This document shows, one piece after another, positions 27,060 through 34,898 of a DNA stretch of 64,000 bases. The stretch is from an uncultured Collinsella sp. (GTDB lineage Bacteria > Actinomycetota > Coriobacteriia > Coriobacteriales > Coriobacteriaceae). Where the stretch lies: NCBI GenBank assembly GCA_934650095.1, contig CAKUFT010000002.1, forward strand, positions 1-64,000, in the 5' to 3' direction. The translations under genes were made by a program, and so were the position numbers. Positions within the stretch are counted from its first letter, which is position 1; each line of letters begins with the position of its first letter. The notes under the pieces are model-generated. The model had not been told where the DNA came from, made no database searches, and saw only the letters and a list, made by a program, of their open reading frames with translations.

Positions 27060-28600
27060 CTTGTTTTGACGAGGGGATGATCATCTGGGATGGTCATCAT
27101 CACGCTGCGACTGGCCTGCATGTCGATAATGAAAAGGTGCCCGAGCTTACCGAGTTTGCCACGCAGGGTGGCTTTGACGATCTGAACGATTATCTCAACT
27201 GCTTTGTCGACGGCTTTCTGAACAACCTGGTTGAGGCCGATGAGGACCTTATTGTTTCAAGGGGCGCAATCCATAAGGCGCTTTACCCCATGCTTCGAGA
27301 AGGGGATTTGACGGGCCTTGTTTTGGCTGATTTTTGCGGTTGCAACAAGGCGCTCGTAATCGACAATCCGGCCCCCGACACGTATTGCGTAATGTATGAC
27401 ACGCGAATCGCTCGCGGTATTCCCCAGTTCTTCAACTTAGTCGCACGCATGCTTTGGGATATGCGCCAAGGGCTGCGTAGCCAGCAAGGCGCTTCGTTTA
27501 AGGTGACGTTTGTTGCGGCGAAGAACATCGATCTATCCATGCTGGTCGTAGACGACGTGACGGACGTTGTGGGTGTGCAGGAGAATCCAGGAGCGATGAC
27601 GGTCCTCGCTACTCCGGTGATTCGACTTGGCGCTCGTAATGGGTCGGAATCGGTATCGGCATCCGCCGCGCTAGAGAACGAGAGCGATGCTCCCGGCAAA
27701 AAGAGCAGGGGCATGGACGAGAAGCCTCAGCCGTTTCAACCAAAGTCTTGGGCAGAGGACGAGACGAGGGATAGGGTCTACGCGCTTGCCGATCGATGCC
27801 TCGCCGATCAAGGCGAATTGGATCAAGCCGAAGCGGAAAAGGCGAAACTTCAACGAACGCTTGACTCGATTACTAAGGCTCTGGCCGAGGCAACCTCGAA
27901 ATACGATCACTTCCTGGACCTGGAGCGCAAGCGAGAGCAGCTGACAGAGCAGAGGAACAACCTTGATAATGAGGTCTCGAGCTGCGAGAAAGAGCTTCAG
28001 TCGTTTGGATTGTTTGACATTAGCAACAAGCGTCAAGCAAAGAAGAAGCTTTCGGATCTTGCCGAACGTATAGAAAAGGTCGATTCCAGCCTTAAAGCGA
28101 TCGGGATTGATCTCTTTGAAGGCTCGAGCGAGCTTGCTAAAGTTGAGGTCGATAAGTTGCGGCAGCAAGAGAACGATGCTCAGCTGGCACTTAAAGAGAC
28201 CGAAGCGAACTTTGAGCAGAAAGAGGCTACATGGAAAGAAGGCAGGGCTGAGCTTGAAGCGTTCTGCGCCAGCGTACCCGATAATCCAAAAATGGATAGG
28301 TTTTGTTGGGATGCCGATTGGCGCATAGAACAGGCGCGCGATCGCAAGAAGCGGGCTGAATACCGGATGAAAAAAAGGCGTCTTGCAAAACAGTTTGCAC
28401 AAACAGTCGAAGTTGGCGAAGAATTTGGTCTGCGAGATATGGTTGACACGGTCGACGGAATAGACTCGATCGCAATGGCTTCGCATATTGTTGAAGAATA
28501 CTACAAGAAGACTCATTCAGTAAAACGGATTGCCCCGCTTTACAACCTCCCTGCCTATGTGTTTACCGACAAAAGGTTCATGGATTTATTGGAGGACTGA
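27014..28600 (+). CDS. Unknown coiled-coil protein
   Basis: A 528-aa protein of unknown family. Residues 1-200 form a globular domain (FHLLSDYYACFDEGMIIWDG; ADFCGCNKALVI). Residues about 265-460 are a long coiled coil (KAKLQRTLDSITKALAEATS...). A short C-terminal helical domain ends in YNLPAYVFTDKRFMDLLED. ATG 27014 is preferred to a TTG nine bases earlier because AAAGG (27000-27004) is then well spaced. It faces rloB-rloA and shares the direct-repeat-bounded segment with them. Whether it works with them is unknown; it may be an independent cargo gene. Confidence 0.6.
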   Translation: MDLVTSFFHLLSDYYACFDEGMIIWDGHHHAATGLHVDNEKVPELTEFATQGGFDDLNDYLNCFVDGFLNNLVEADEDLIVSRGAIHKALYPMLREGDLTGLVLADFCGCNKALVIDNPAPDTYCVMYDTRIARGIPQFFNLVARMLWDMRQGLRSQQGASFKVTFVAAKNIDLSMLVVDDVTDVVGVQENPGAMTVLATPVIRLGARNGSESVSASAALENESDAPGKKSRGMDEKPQPFQPKSWAEDETRDRVYALADRCLADQGELDQAEAEKAKLQRTLDSITKALAEATSKYDHFLDLERKREQLTEQRNNLDNEVSSCEKELQSFGLFDISNKRQAKKKLSDLAERIEKVDSSLKAIGIDLFEGSSELAKVEVDKLRQQENDAQLALKETEANFEQKEATWKEGRAELEAFCASVPDNPKMDRFCWDADWRIEQARDRKKRAEYRMKKRRLAKQFAQTVEVGEEFGLRDMVDTVDGIDSIAMASHIVEEYYKKTHSVKRIAPLYNLPAYVFTDKRFMDLLED

Positions 28601-28631
28601 TTCTTATTTAGGAGTCGGCTGTATTTTGCAG

Positions 28632-28663
28632 GGGGGGCGTCTTTGGGGATGCCCCCGTTTTTA
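28632..28663 (+). terminator. Terminator of the coiled-coil gene
   Basis: Hairpin GGGGGCGTC...GATGCCCCC followed by GTTTTT, about 30 bp after the stop of the 27014 gene. Confidence 0.75.
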
Positions 28664-28690
28664 TGTCGAGCCCGCAATGAATCCACGCAT

Positions 28691-28716
28691 AAAAAATGCC
28701 GGGGGACATCCCCCGG
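28691..28716 (-). terminator. Second hairpin terminator for the rloA-rloB unit
   Basis: Perfect stem GCCGGGGG/CCCCCGGC with a T-run on the minus strand. It is a near duplicate of the hairpin at 28825-28843, giving tandem terminators beyond rloB. Confidence 0.7.
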
Positions 28717-28812
28717 CTCTTGGAGGTCCCTCTATTCGAGGGTACCGATATCTTTATAGCAGAAGTCATGCGCCGGGTCTACGCGAGCCGCTTCGTCCGA
28801 CTTACGGTTGAC

Positions 28813-28843
28813 CTAAAAACAAAAATGCCGGGGGGATCCCCCG
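28813..28843 (-). terminator. First hairpin terminator for the rloA-rloB unit
   Basis: Stem GCCGGGGG/CCCCCGGC with a 3-nt loop and an extended A-run (T-run on the minus strand) at 28813-28823, about 95 bp beyond the rloB stop. Confidence 0.75.
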
Positions 28844-28937
28844 GCCCTTGACTGCCCTCCATGAAGGAACGCAACCCATTTATACCACGAGGCGGGCGCT
28901 TGGTCCAAGTGGGGACGAAGCACCCGCCTCGTGCGCA

Positions 28938-29576
28938 CTAAAGGTTGACTCCGCCAGTCTCGCAGATGGCGCCCATGAGTTGATCTACGTAGGTTACGGG
29001 TCTTGCCCCGCGCGGGTCTTCACCGCATTCAACAAGCGTCTTTCGTCTGCTTGTTGCAGCGTTCGTTGGCTTGCCCGTTATGAAAATCTCCCAGAGTTCG
29101 TCAAAGGGAAGACCGGGTTTCTTGTAATCCTTGGCCCTACTGGGTTTGGCGAGCTCGGTGACTGCTTGCTCTGGTGTCTCGACAAGAATGCCCGGCGAGT
29201 AGTGCAGTAGGGCCCAGTATTCAAAGCAGGGGCTTGAGTTGGCTACGTGTATTCCCCAGCCCTCGGCTTGCTTGATTGCCTCCCCGTAACTGCGGGCTTC
29301 TTCGTCTTCGCGCGCCTCCGCATCGAACACAACCCAGGGCTCAACCGAAAGCCCTTTGTTTTCTAGTTCTTTCTTTTTATTGCGCGCCGCAAGGACAATG
29401 CCCCTTGGATCAGTTCTTTTGGGCTTTTCGACCTTAATCCATTGCGCCCTAAACTTGCGCTTAACTTCGCCAAAATACAGGTCCTCCGTTTCGCCTTCTA
29501 CAACGATGAGGATCGTAGGTTTCTGCGCGCGCTTGCGCTCGTGGCGGCTTCGTTCTGACTTACCCTTTCTGGCCAT
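28938..29576 (-). CDS. rloB: RloB-like TOPRIM protein
   Basis: A 212-aa protein. The basic N-terminus is followed by ILIVVEGETEDLYF (the TOPRIM glutamate region), WVVFDAEAREDEEA (acidic metal-binding motif), and SSPCFEYWALLHY, the hallmark of RloB. The rloB family is found with an AAA ATPase partner (RloA) in restriction loci and is related to AbiLii of the AbiL abortive-infection pair; TOPRIM proteins of this type are thought to be nucleases. The start codon is immediately after the rloA stop, so the pair is translationally coupled. Confidence 0.82.
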   Translation of the reverse strand: MARKGKSERSRHERKRAQKPTILIVVEGETEDLYFGEVKRKFRAQWIKVEKPKRTDPRGIVLAARNKKKELENKGLSVEPWVVFDAEAREDEEARSYGEAIKQAEGWGIHVANSSPCFEYWALLHYSPGILVETPEQAVTELAKPSRAKDYKKPGLPFDELWEIFITGKPTNAATSRRKTLVECGEDPRGARPVTYVDQLMGAICETGGVNL

Positions 29577-30854
29577 TTAGGACACCTTCTCAACGTAGGG
29601 TACGGCTCCATAGGCGCCATAGAGGTAACGGTTGATCAGGCTCTCGTCCTTTCTGGGGGAGAAAGAGGAGAGTGGATAGATGTCGGAAGAACCGCTCTGC
29701 GGATCCTTCTCGACAAACCAAATTTGGTCGCGACGAAGCTCGCCGCCCCTCAGGAAGGACAGGTCATGCGTCGTAAAGATGAGCTGTGCTCCGTGTTCGT
29801 TGAGCTCCGGATCAAAGAACAGTGCCACAAGGCTTTCGAGCAGCATCGGATGGAGACTGCGTTCGACTTCGTCGACAAATAAGGTTCGGCCGGCATCGAT
29901 GGCATCGATAAAGTCGACTGCCAGATCGAGCATCGTTCTGGTGCCGAGGGACTCGTCATCAAGGCCAAAGCCGACGCTATGCCCGCCAATTTCGTGACGG
30001 AACTGCATGGCGACCTTTTTGTCGGGTATCTCGACGCCGTTGGGCTTTTGGCCCGTGAGCGCTTCGAATACTGCGGCGAGTTTGTCGGCGTTTTCCTTTT
30101 GGGCGCTTTTTTCGTCCTCGGTCATGTCGTCGACCTTAAGTTGCACCCCGGTAATGCCCAAGTCCGCGGAGCTGATGGCCTTGATGACCTTTTTGAATTT
30201 AGCTTCGCCCAACGCAGCGAGCTTGTCCATGAGCTCTGCATCGGGAATAGGGGCTTCGCGATTGGCTACAACCAGGTCGTCGGCAAACCAGTGCATCGCC
30301 TTAACGCAGGGCTCGATACCGTAGTTTGCGAGCATGCCAAGGACAAACCCCGGGTCCGTATAGCCCTTGAGCTTGGTAGAGATGCCGGCATATTTGGAGC
30401 CCTGCTTGACGGAGTACGTGCCATCGTCATTGCGGGTTCTTTCGTAGACAAGACGTTTGGCCTTGGGACTTACGCTGAGCGTCTCGCTGAGGGCACCATC
30501 GTCGTCTAGAGCAAATTCGTACTCGTAGCGATTGCCGTCGGTGTAGAACGTGTAGCTAAAGCTCGTTGGATCGCTGTTGCCGACAAAGCTTTGACGTCGG
30601 GGCAGATGGGCCGGATGCGTGATGCCCAGAACGAGGTTGCGAGAGAAGTGAACCGCTCGCAACAGATTGGTCTTTCCGGAAGCATTGGGACCATAGATGG
30701 CTGCCGCGGTGAGTACGCCGTCCGTGCCGGTGCCGGGAATGCTGCAGGGGTGGACATTCTCCTGATGCTCCTTGTAGGAATTGACGGGCAGCATTGACAA
30801 CACGGCCTCGTCCTTAACGGAGCGGAAGTTTTTAAAGCTGAACTCTAACAACAT
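29577..30854 (-). CDS. rloA: RloA-like AAA ATPase
   Basis: A 425-aa ABC/SMC-type ATPase (AAA15/AAA21 class). The N-terminus LLEFSFKNFRSVKDEAVLSM leads into Walker A GPNASGKTN at about residues 55-63; the signature region and Walker B (LFVDEVERSLHP) and then a D-loop His (FTTHDLSFL) follow. ATG 30854 is fixed by AGGAGG eight bases upstream rather than a GTG three codons earlier that overlaps this site. It belongs with rloB (AbiL-like two-gene defence). Transcribed against the BREX genes from its own promoter at 30888-30917. Confidence 0.85.
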   Translation of the reverse strand: MLLEFSFKNFRSVKDEAVLSMLPVNSYKEHQENVHPCSIPGTGTDGVLTAAAIYGPNASGKTNLLRAVHFSRNLVLGITHPAHLPRRQSFVGNSDPTSFSYTFYTDGNRYEYEFALDDDGALSETLSVSPKAKRLVYERTRNDDGTYSVKQGSKYAGISTKLKGYTDPGFVLGMLANYGIEPCVKAMHWFADDLVVANREAPIPDAELMDKLAALGEAKFKKVIKAISSADLGITGVQLKVDDMTEDEKSAQKENADKLAAVFEALTGQKPNGVEIPDKKVAMQFRHEIGGHSVGFGLDDESLGTRTMLDLAVDFIDAIDAGRTLFVDEVERSLHPMLLESLVALFFDPELNEHGAQLIFTTHDLSFLRGGELRRDQIWFVEKDPQSGSSDIYPLSSFSPRKDESLINRYLYGAYGAVPYVEKVS

Positions 30855-30887
30855 AAGGAGCACCTCCTAGTTGGTTGTAAGCACCAT

Positions 30888-30917
30888 ACTATACGCTTTT
30901 TTGTGGATTAGTCACAA
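30888..30917 (-). promoter_or_regulatory. rloA promoter
   Basis: On the minus strand TTGTGA (plus 30912-30917), an 18-bp spacer, then TATAGT (plus 30888-30893), about 35 bp before the rloA start. Both boxes are close to sigma-70-type consensus. Confidence 0.65.
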
Positions 30918-30952
30918 TAATAAGGAAAATAGTAACGGTAATCGTTCTTGAG

Positions 30953-30983
30953 CTACCGCTCGCACTTGTTGCTCAACAAATGG
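30953..30983 (+). repeat. 31-bp direct repeat, right copy
   Basis: Identical to 26853-26883, same orientation. It lies about 35 bp upstream of the rloA -35 box and 194 bp before the C-terminal pglX fragment. The rest of the 322-bp gap between rloA and that fragment holds no recognisable gene. Confidence 0.9.
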
Positions 30984-31176
30984 TGGAGTAGGTGGAGTAA
31001 GTTAATACATATTGGCGGCGAAGCGGGGTTCGCCTGTAATGGGCGTACCCTCAAAATGGTGCCTGCGAATGCTCTGCATGGGGCGCTATAAGCTTTGCTG
31101 TCGGGTAGACTTGTCTGTGTTGACTTAGCTAGTTTTATTGGGCTTTTAATCGGTCCTGATTGGATGGGATAGAGAT

Positions 31177-32145
31177 ATGGCAACGTTGCTCGCCGATAAA
31201 TACGAGGCTCGCAAGGCCGAGGTCAATGCTCGCTTTGAGCAGCTTCGCGCCAACGAGGAAGAACTCAACCGAATCTTTGCCAAGATCTACAACATGGAGG
31301 GCGAGGTGCCCATCGAGGTCGAGGATAAGTACGTGTCGGTGGCGCGCATCTTTGATACCGCCGGCGAGATTCCCGAGAGCTACAAGGGCAATAAGTATGT
31401 GCGCACCAAACGCGATGAGATTACGTCGCTTATAAGCTATGCCGTGGGATGCATGTTCGGCCGCTATTCGCTGGACGCGGACGGACTGGTCCTGGCCGAT
31501 CAGGGCGCCACGGTCGCCGACTATCTGGCCAAGATGCCCGACCCCGATCACGTGACCTTTATGCCCGATGGCGATAACGTACTGCCCATTACCGACGACG
31601 AGTACTTTGACGACGACATCGTGCGCTATTTTATTGACTTTGTGCGCACCGTGTACGGCGAGGAGACACTCGAGCAGAACCTGGCCTTTATTGCCGAGGC
31701 GCTCGGCGGCAAGGGCACCTCGCGCGAGGTCATTCGCACTTACTTTTTGAAGGACTTCTTTAAGGACCATTGCCAGACCTACAAGAAGCGCCCCATTTAT
31801 TGGCTGTTCGATTCGGGCAAAAAGAACGGCTTTATGGCCCTGGTGTACATGCACCGCTATACGCCCGACCTGTTGGCGCGCATCCGTACCGACTACGTGC
31901 ACGAGCAGCAAGAGCGCTATCGCTCGCAGATCGCCGACGCCGAGGACGCGCTGGCTACGGCCGAGCGCGGCGAGAAGGTCGCGCTGACCAAGCGCATCAA
32001 AAAGCTCAAAGACCAGCTGACCGAGACCGTTGCCTACGAGGAAAAGCTGCATCACCTGGCCGACCAGATGATCAAGATCGATCTGGACGACGGCGTTAAG
32101 GTCAACTACGCCAAGTTCCAAGACGTGCTGGCAAAGATAAAATAA
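31177..32145 (+). CDS. pglX: PglX C-terminal part (detached from the methyltransferase)
   Basis: A 322-aa frame that is the C-terminal domain of BREX-1 PglX: RFEQLRANEEELNRIFAKIY, then SLISYAVGCMFGRYSLD, RPIYWLFDSGKKNGFMALVY and, at the end, HHLADQMIKIDLDDGVKVNY. Together with the 849-aa fragment it makes up about 1170 residues, the usual PglX length. An in-frame TAA (31147-31149) lies 10 codons upstream, so it is not simply read through. The preceding GGGATAGAG is a weak ribosome site. It is intact, in phase and 60 bp before pglZ, suggesting selection or recent interruption. Confidence 0.85.
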   Translation: MATLLADKYEARKAEVNARFEQLRANEEELNRIFAKIYNMEGEVPIEVEDKYVSVARIFDTAGEIPESYKGNKYVRTKRDEITSLISYAVGCMFGRYSLDADGLVLADQGATVADYLAKMPDPDHVTFMPDGDNVLPITDDEYFDDDIVRYFIDFVRTVYGEETLEQNLAFIAEALGGKGTSREVIRTYFLKDFFKDHCQTYKKRPIYWLFDSGKKNGFMALVYMHRYTPDLLARIRTDYVHEQQERYRSQIADAEDALATAERGEKVALTKRIKKLKDQLTETVAYEEKLHHLADQMIKIDLDDGVKVNYAKFQDVLAKIK

Positions 32146-32205
32146 TGCATACGTGATTATGCGTTACGCGAATTGTTTTGACCGGTATGACAGTGGGATT
32201 GTTAG

Positions 32206-34887
32206 ATGGCAAAGTTCGATGTAGTTGAAGAGCTGGCGGCGCGCTTTGAGCAGCCGCTGCCCGATTGCCGTGAGCGCCGCGTGGTGGTGTGGCACGACGC
32301 CGAGGGCGAGTTTGCCCCGACGTTTGCCGAGCTTGCCGAGGGCGGCTTTGGCGAGGCGGTGGAGCAGCGCCTGCCGCGCCCGGTGCGTTTTGTGGAGGCC
32401 TGCGATGGGCATATGTTTGAGGTCAAGCGCCTTATCGCCCGCGAGGACACTGCGAGCGACCTGCTGGTGTATCGCCAGCAGGGGCGTGGAAGCCTGGAGG
32501 GCGATTGGCTGGCCGACGTTGAGCTGTATGCCGATCAGTTCTCCGCGGACTATCTGTCGCTGCTGGCCGATCAGCTGGGGGCCTCGAACGCGCGGGATAT
32601 TCGCAAGGCGCTGCAGGCACACAAGTCGTTCTTTGCCGCCAAGGGCCGCGTTGCCAAGTTTTCCAAGTGCATGCCCGCGCCTTCGTGTGCGGCCGATGTT
32701 GAGCTGGGCCTGCTGGCTGCCATGTTTGGCGGCTTCGATCCCAGTGCCGCCACCATGCCGTTTATCGTGCGTGCGTGCCTGACTATGCTGCTGCACGATG
32801 GCCCGGAGGTACTGGCGGAGCTGGCACAGAAGTTTGAGGCTGCCGATAGCCTTGCCGCCTTTGTGCGCCAGCGCACGGGTTTTGAGGGGGAGCTGTTCGA
32901 GCGCGATTCGCTGCAGGATTTTGCCGCCCACGTGCTGCTGACAGCCTCGGCATCGCTGGTGCCGGCTGCTGCGTTGCAAAAGCTCTCCAACCATATTGCG
33001 CCTGCCTACGCGCCGTACTGCATTGCCGTCGTCCGCGAGTGGGCGGGCGATGCCGCTGCTGCCGACGACCTGCGCGAGATTTGCGAGCTGGTCCAGGACA
33101 CGTTTGGTCTGCGCCGCGTGTTTGGCGGGCTGTCTACCGACGACCTGCTGCGCCTGGATGTGTTCCCGTGCGTTGACGAGGCCATTCTGAGCGACTTGCT
33201 TGCCTCGCTGGCACAGGGTGCCGATCGCGTTGATGAGGCGCGTCGTGTTGCCTCGGCCCGTCGCGACCTGTGCTGGTACGACGATGTCGCCTGCTATTAC
33301 CAGGTGCTTTTGGCGCTGGCCGATATGGCCGCCTTTAAGCGCGACCATGCAGGTGGATTCCATATTGCCCAGGCCACCGAGGTGTGGGAGGCTTACGCCG
33401 CGGATTGGTGGCGCATGGACGCCGCCTATCGTGTGCTGCGTCAGGCCAACGAACGCTGCAAGCTGCGCGGTGTTGACCTGCTGGAGGAGCCCGAGCGCCG
33501 CGCGGTCGAGTGGGCCGAGAACAACTACGTTAACTGGTATCTGACCGAGAGCAACGCGTGCTGGGCCAATGCCGCCCAGGCGCAGTGGCGCGACGCCGGC
33601 TATGTTGAGGGCGTTGCTCGTCAGGATCTGTTCTACTGGGAGACGCTGCCCACGTATGTCGGTAGCGCCAAGGCCAAGGTGGTCTTGGTGAGCGATGCAC
33701 TGCGCTACGAGGTGGCGCAGGACGTGGCTGCCGCCTTGGAGCGCGAGCGCGGCGGCGAGGTGCGCACGGGCAGCGTACAGGCAATGTTTCCCTCCATTAC
33801 CGAGATGGGCATGCCGGCGCTGTTGCCGCATCAGGGCATGGCGCTCAACATGGAAACAGGCGCCGTGCTGCTCGATGGCATGTCGACGGGCTCTACGGCC
33901 AACCGCCAGGCGGTGCTGCAGACGGCTGTCCCTACGGGCCGCGCCCTGAGTGCTGCGGCGTATCTGGACATGCCTGCCGCCGATCGCAAGGAGCTGCTCA
34001 AGTCCAGCGAGATCGTGTACCTGTATCACAACAAGATCGACGCGACGGGGGAGAAGCTCGCCACCGAAAGCGATGTGTTCGATGCGTGCGCCGAGACTGT
34101 GGACGAGCTGGTCTCGATCGCCAAGCGCGTATGCACCGATGCGCCGGGCGCGCGTGTGACGATTACGTCCGACCATGGCTTTTTGTACACGGCCAACGAG
34201 CTGCCGGAATGCCTTTTCTTGGGCAAGAACGACCTGCCCGACGACCCGGTACTTTTTGGCAAGCGCCATGCGGTGGTCGCTCAGAGCGATGCCCTGGCCG
34301 ATATCGCCAACGGTGCGGACGGTAGCCCGTACTTGGCCATGAACATGGATCATGTGGTGCCGGGCGGCGGCTACGTTGGCTTAGCTCCGCGCGGAATCGT
34401 GCACTATAAGCGGCCCGGCGGTACCAAGCGCTACGTGCATGGCGGCGTGAGCCTGCAGGAGCTCGTGGTGCCGGTGATCGGATATCGCCGCCTGAGCGCG
34501 TCCTCAAAGGAATTCGTCGACACGCAAACGGCCCAGCTGCGCGTGCTGAGCGAGAGCCGCCGCGTTACCAACTCGCTGTTTGGCATTAAGTTGCTGCAGG
34601 ACGAGGCCGCTACGGGCAAGGTGCTGCCGTGCGAGTACGAGCTGGTGTTTACCGACGAGACCGGCAACGAGGTAAGCGACGTGGCGCGTGTGCATGCGGA
34701 CATGACCTCGCCCAACCCGCAGGACCGCGTGGTTGAGGCGCGCTTTACGCTTAAGACAGGCGTGTCGTTTGGGTCCGGCTCGAACCATTTGCTGGTTTGC
34801 CGCGATGCCCAGTCGGGCAAGATTGTTTGGCGCGAGACGTACACCATCGCTGTTTCGTTTGCCCCTGTTGCTGACTTTGGTTTTTAG
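32206..34887 (+). CDS. pglZ: BREX protein PglZ
   Basis: An 893-aa BREX-1 PglZ, an alkaline-phosphatase-superfamily protein. The metal-binding stretches are VVLVSDALRYEVAQD (Asp at about 497) and ITSDHGFLYT (Asp-His at about 656-657). The size matches the type 1 family. PglZ is an essential core protein, reported to bind divalent metal and to cut DNA or phosphodiesters in vitro. It stands 60 bp after the C-terminal pglX piece and 11 bp before brxL, so the back half of the operon is still intact. Confidence 0.93.
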   Translation: MAKFDVVEELAARFEQPLPDCRERRVVVWHDAEGEFAPTFAELAEGGFGEAVEQRLPRPVRFVEACDGHMFEVKRLIAREDTASDLLVYRQQGRGSLEGDWLADVELYADQFSADYLSLLADQLGASNARDIRKALQAHKSFFAAKGRVAKFSKCMPAPSCAADVELGLLAAMFGGFDPSAATMPFIVRACLTMLLHDGPEVLAELAQKFEAADSLAAFVRQRTGFEGELFERDSLQDFAAHVLLTASASLVPAAALQKLSNHIAPAYAPYCIAVVREWAGDAAAADDLREICELVQDTFGLRRVFGGLSTDDLLRLDVFPCVDEAILSDLLASLAQGADRVDEARRVASARRDLCWYDDVACYYQVLLALADMAAFKRDHAGGFHIAQATEVWEAYAADWWRMDAAYRVLRQANERCKLRGVDLLEEPERRAVEWAENNYVNWYLTESNACWANAAQAQWRDAGYVEGVARQDLFYWETLPTYVGSAKAKVVLVSDALRYEVAQDVAAALERERGGEVRTGSVQAMFPSITEMGMPALLPHQGMALNMETGAVLLDGMSTGSTANRQAVLQTAVPTGRALSAAAYLDMPAADRKELLKSSEIVYLYHNKIDATGEKLATESDVFDACAETVDELVSIAKRVCTDAPGARVTITSDHGFLYTANELPECLFLGKNDLPDDPVLFGKRHAVVAQSDALADIANGADGSPYLAMNMDHVVPGGGYVGLAPRGIVHYKRPGGTKRYVHGGVSLQELVVPVIGYRRLSASSKEFVDTQTAQLRVLSESRRVTNSLFGIKLLQDEAATGKVLPCEYELVFTDETGNEVSDVARVHADMTSPNPQDRVVEARFTLKTGVSFGSGSNHLLVCRDAQSGKIVWRETYTIAVSFAPVADFGF

Positions 34888-34898
34888 GAGTGTGCCCT

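Noticed and set aside
8676..30983. The 31-bp repeat considered as a CRISPR repeat
   Set aside because: Only two full copies 4.1 kb apart, no regular spacers and no cas genes.
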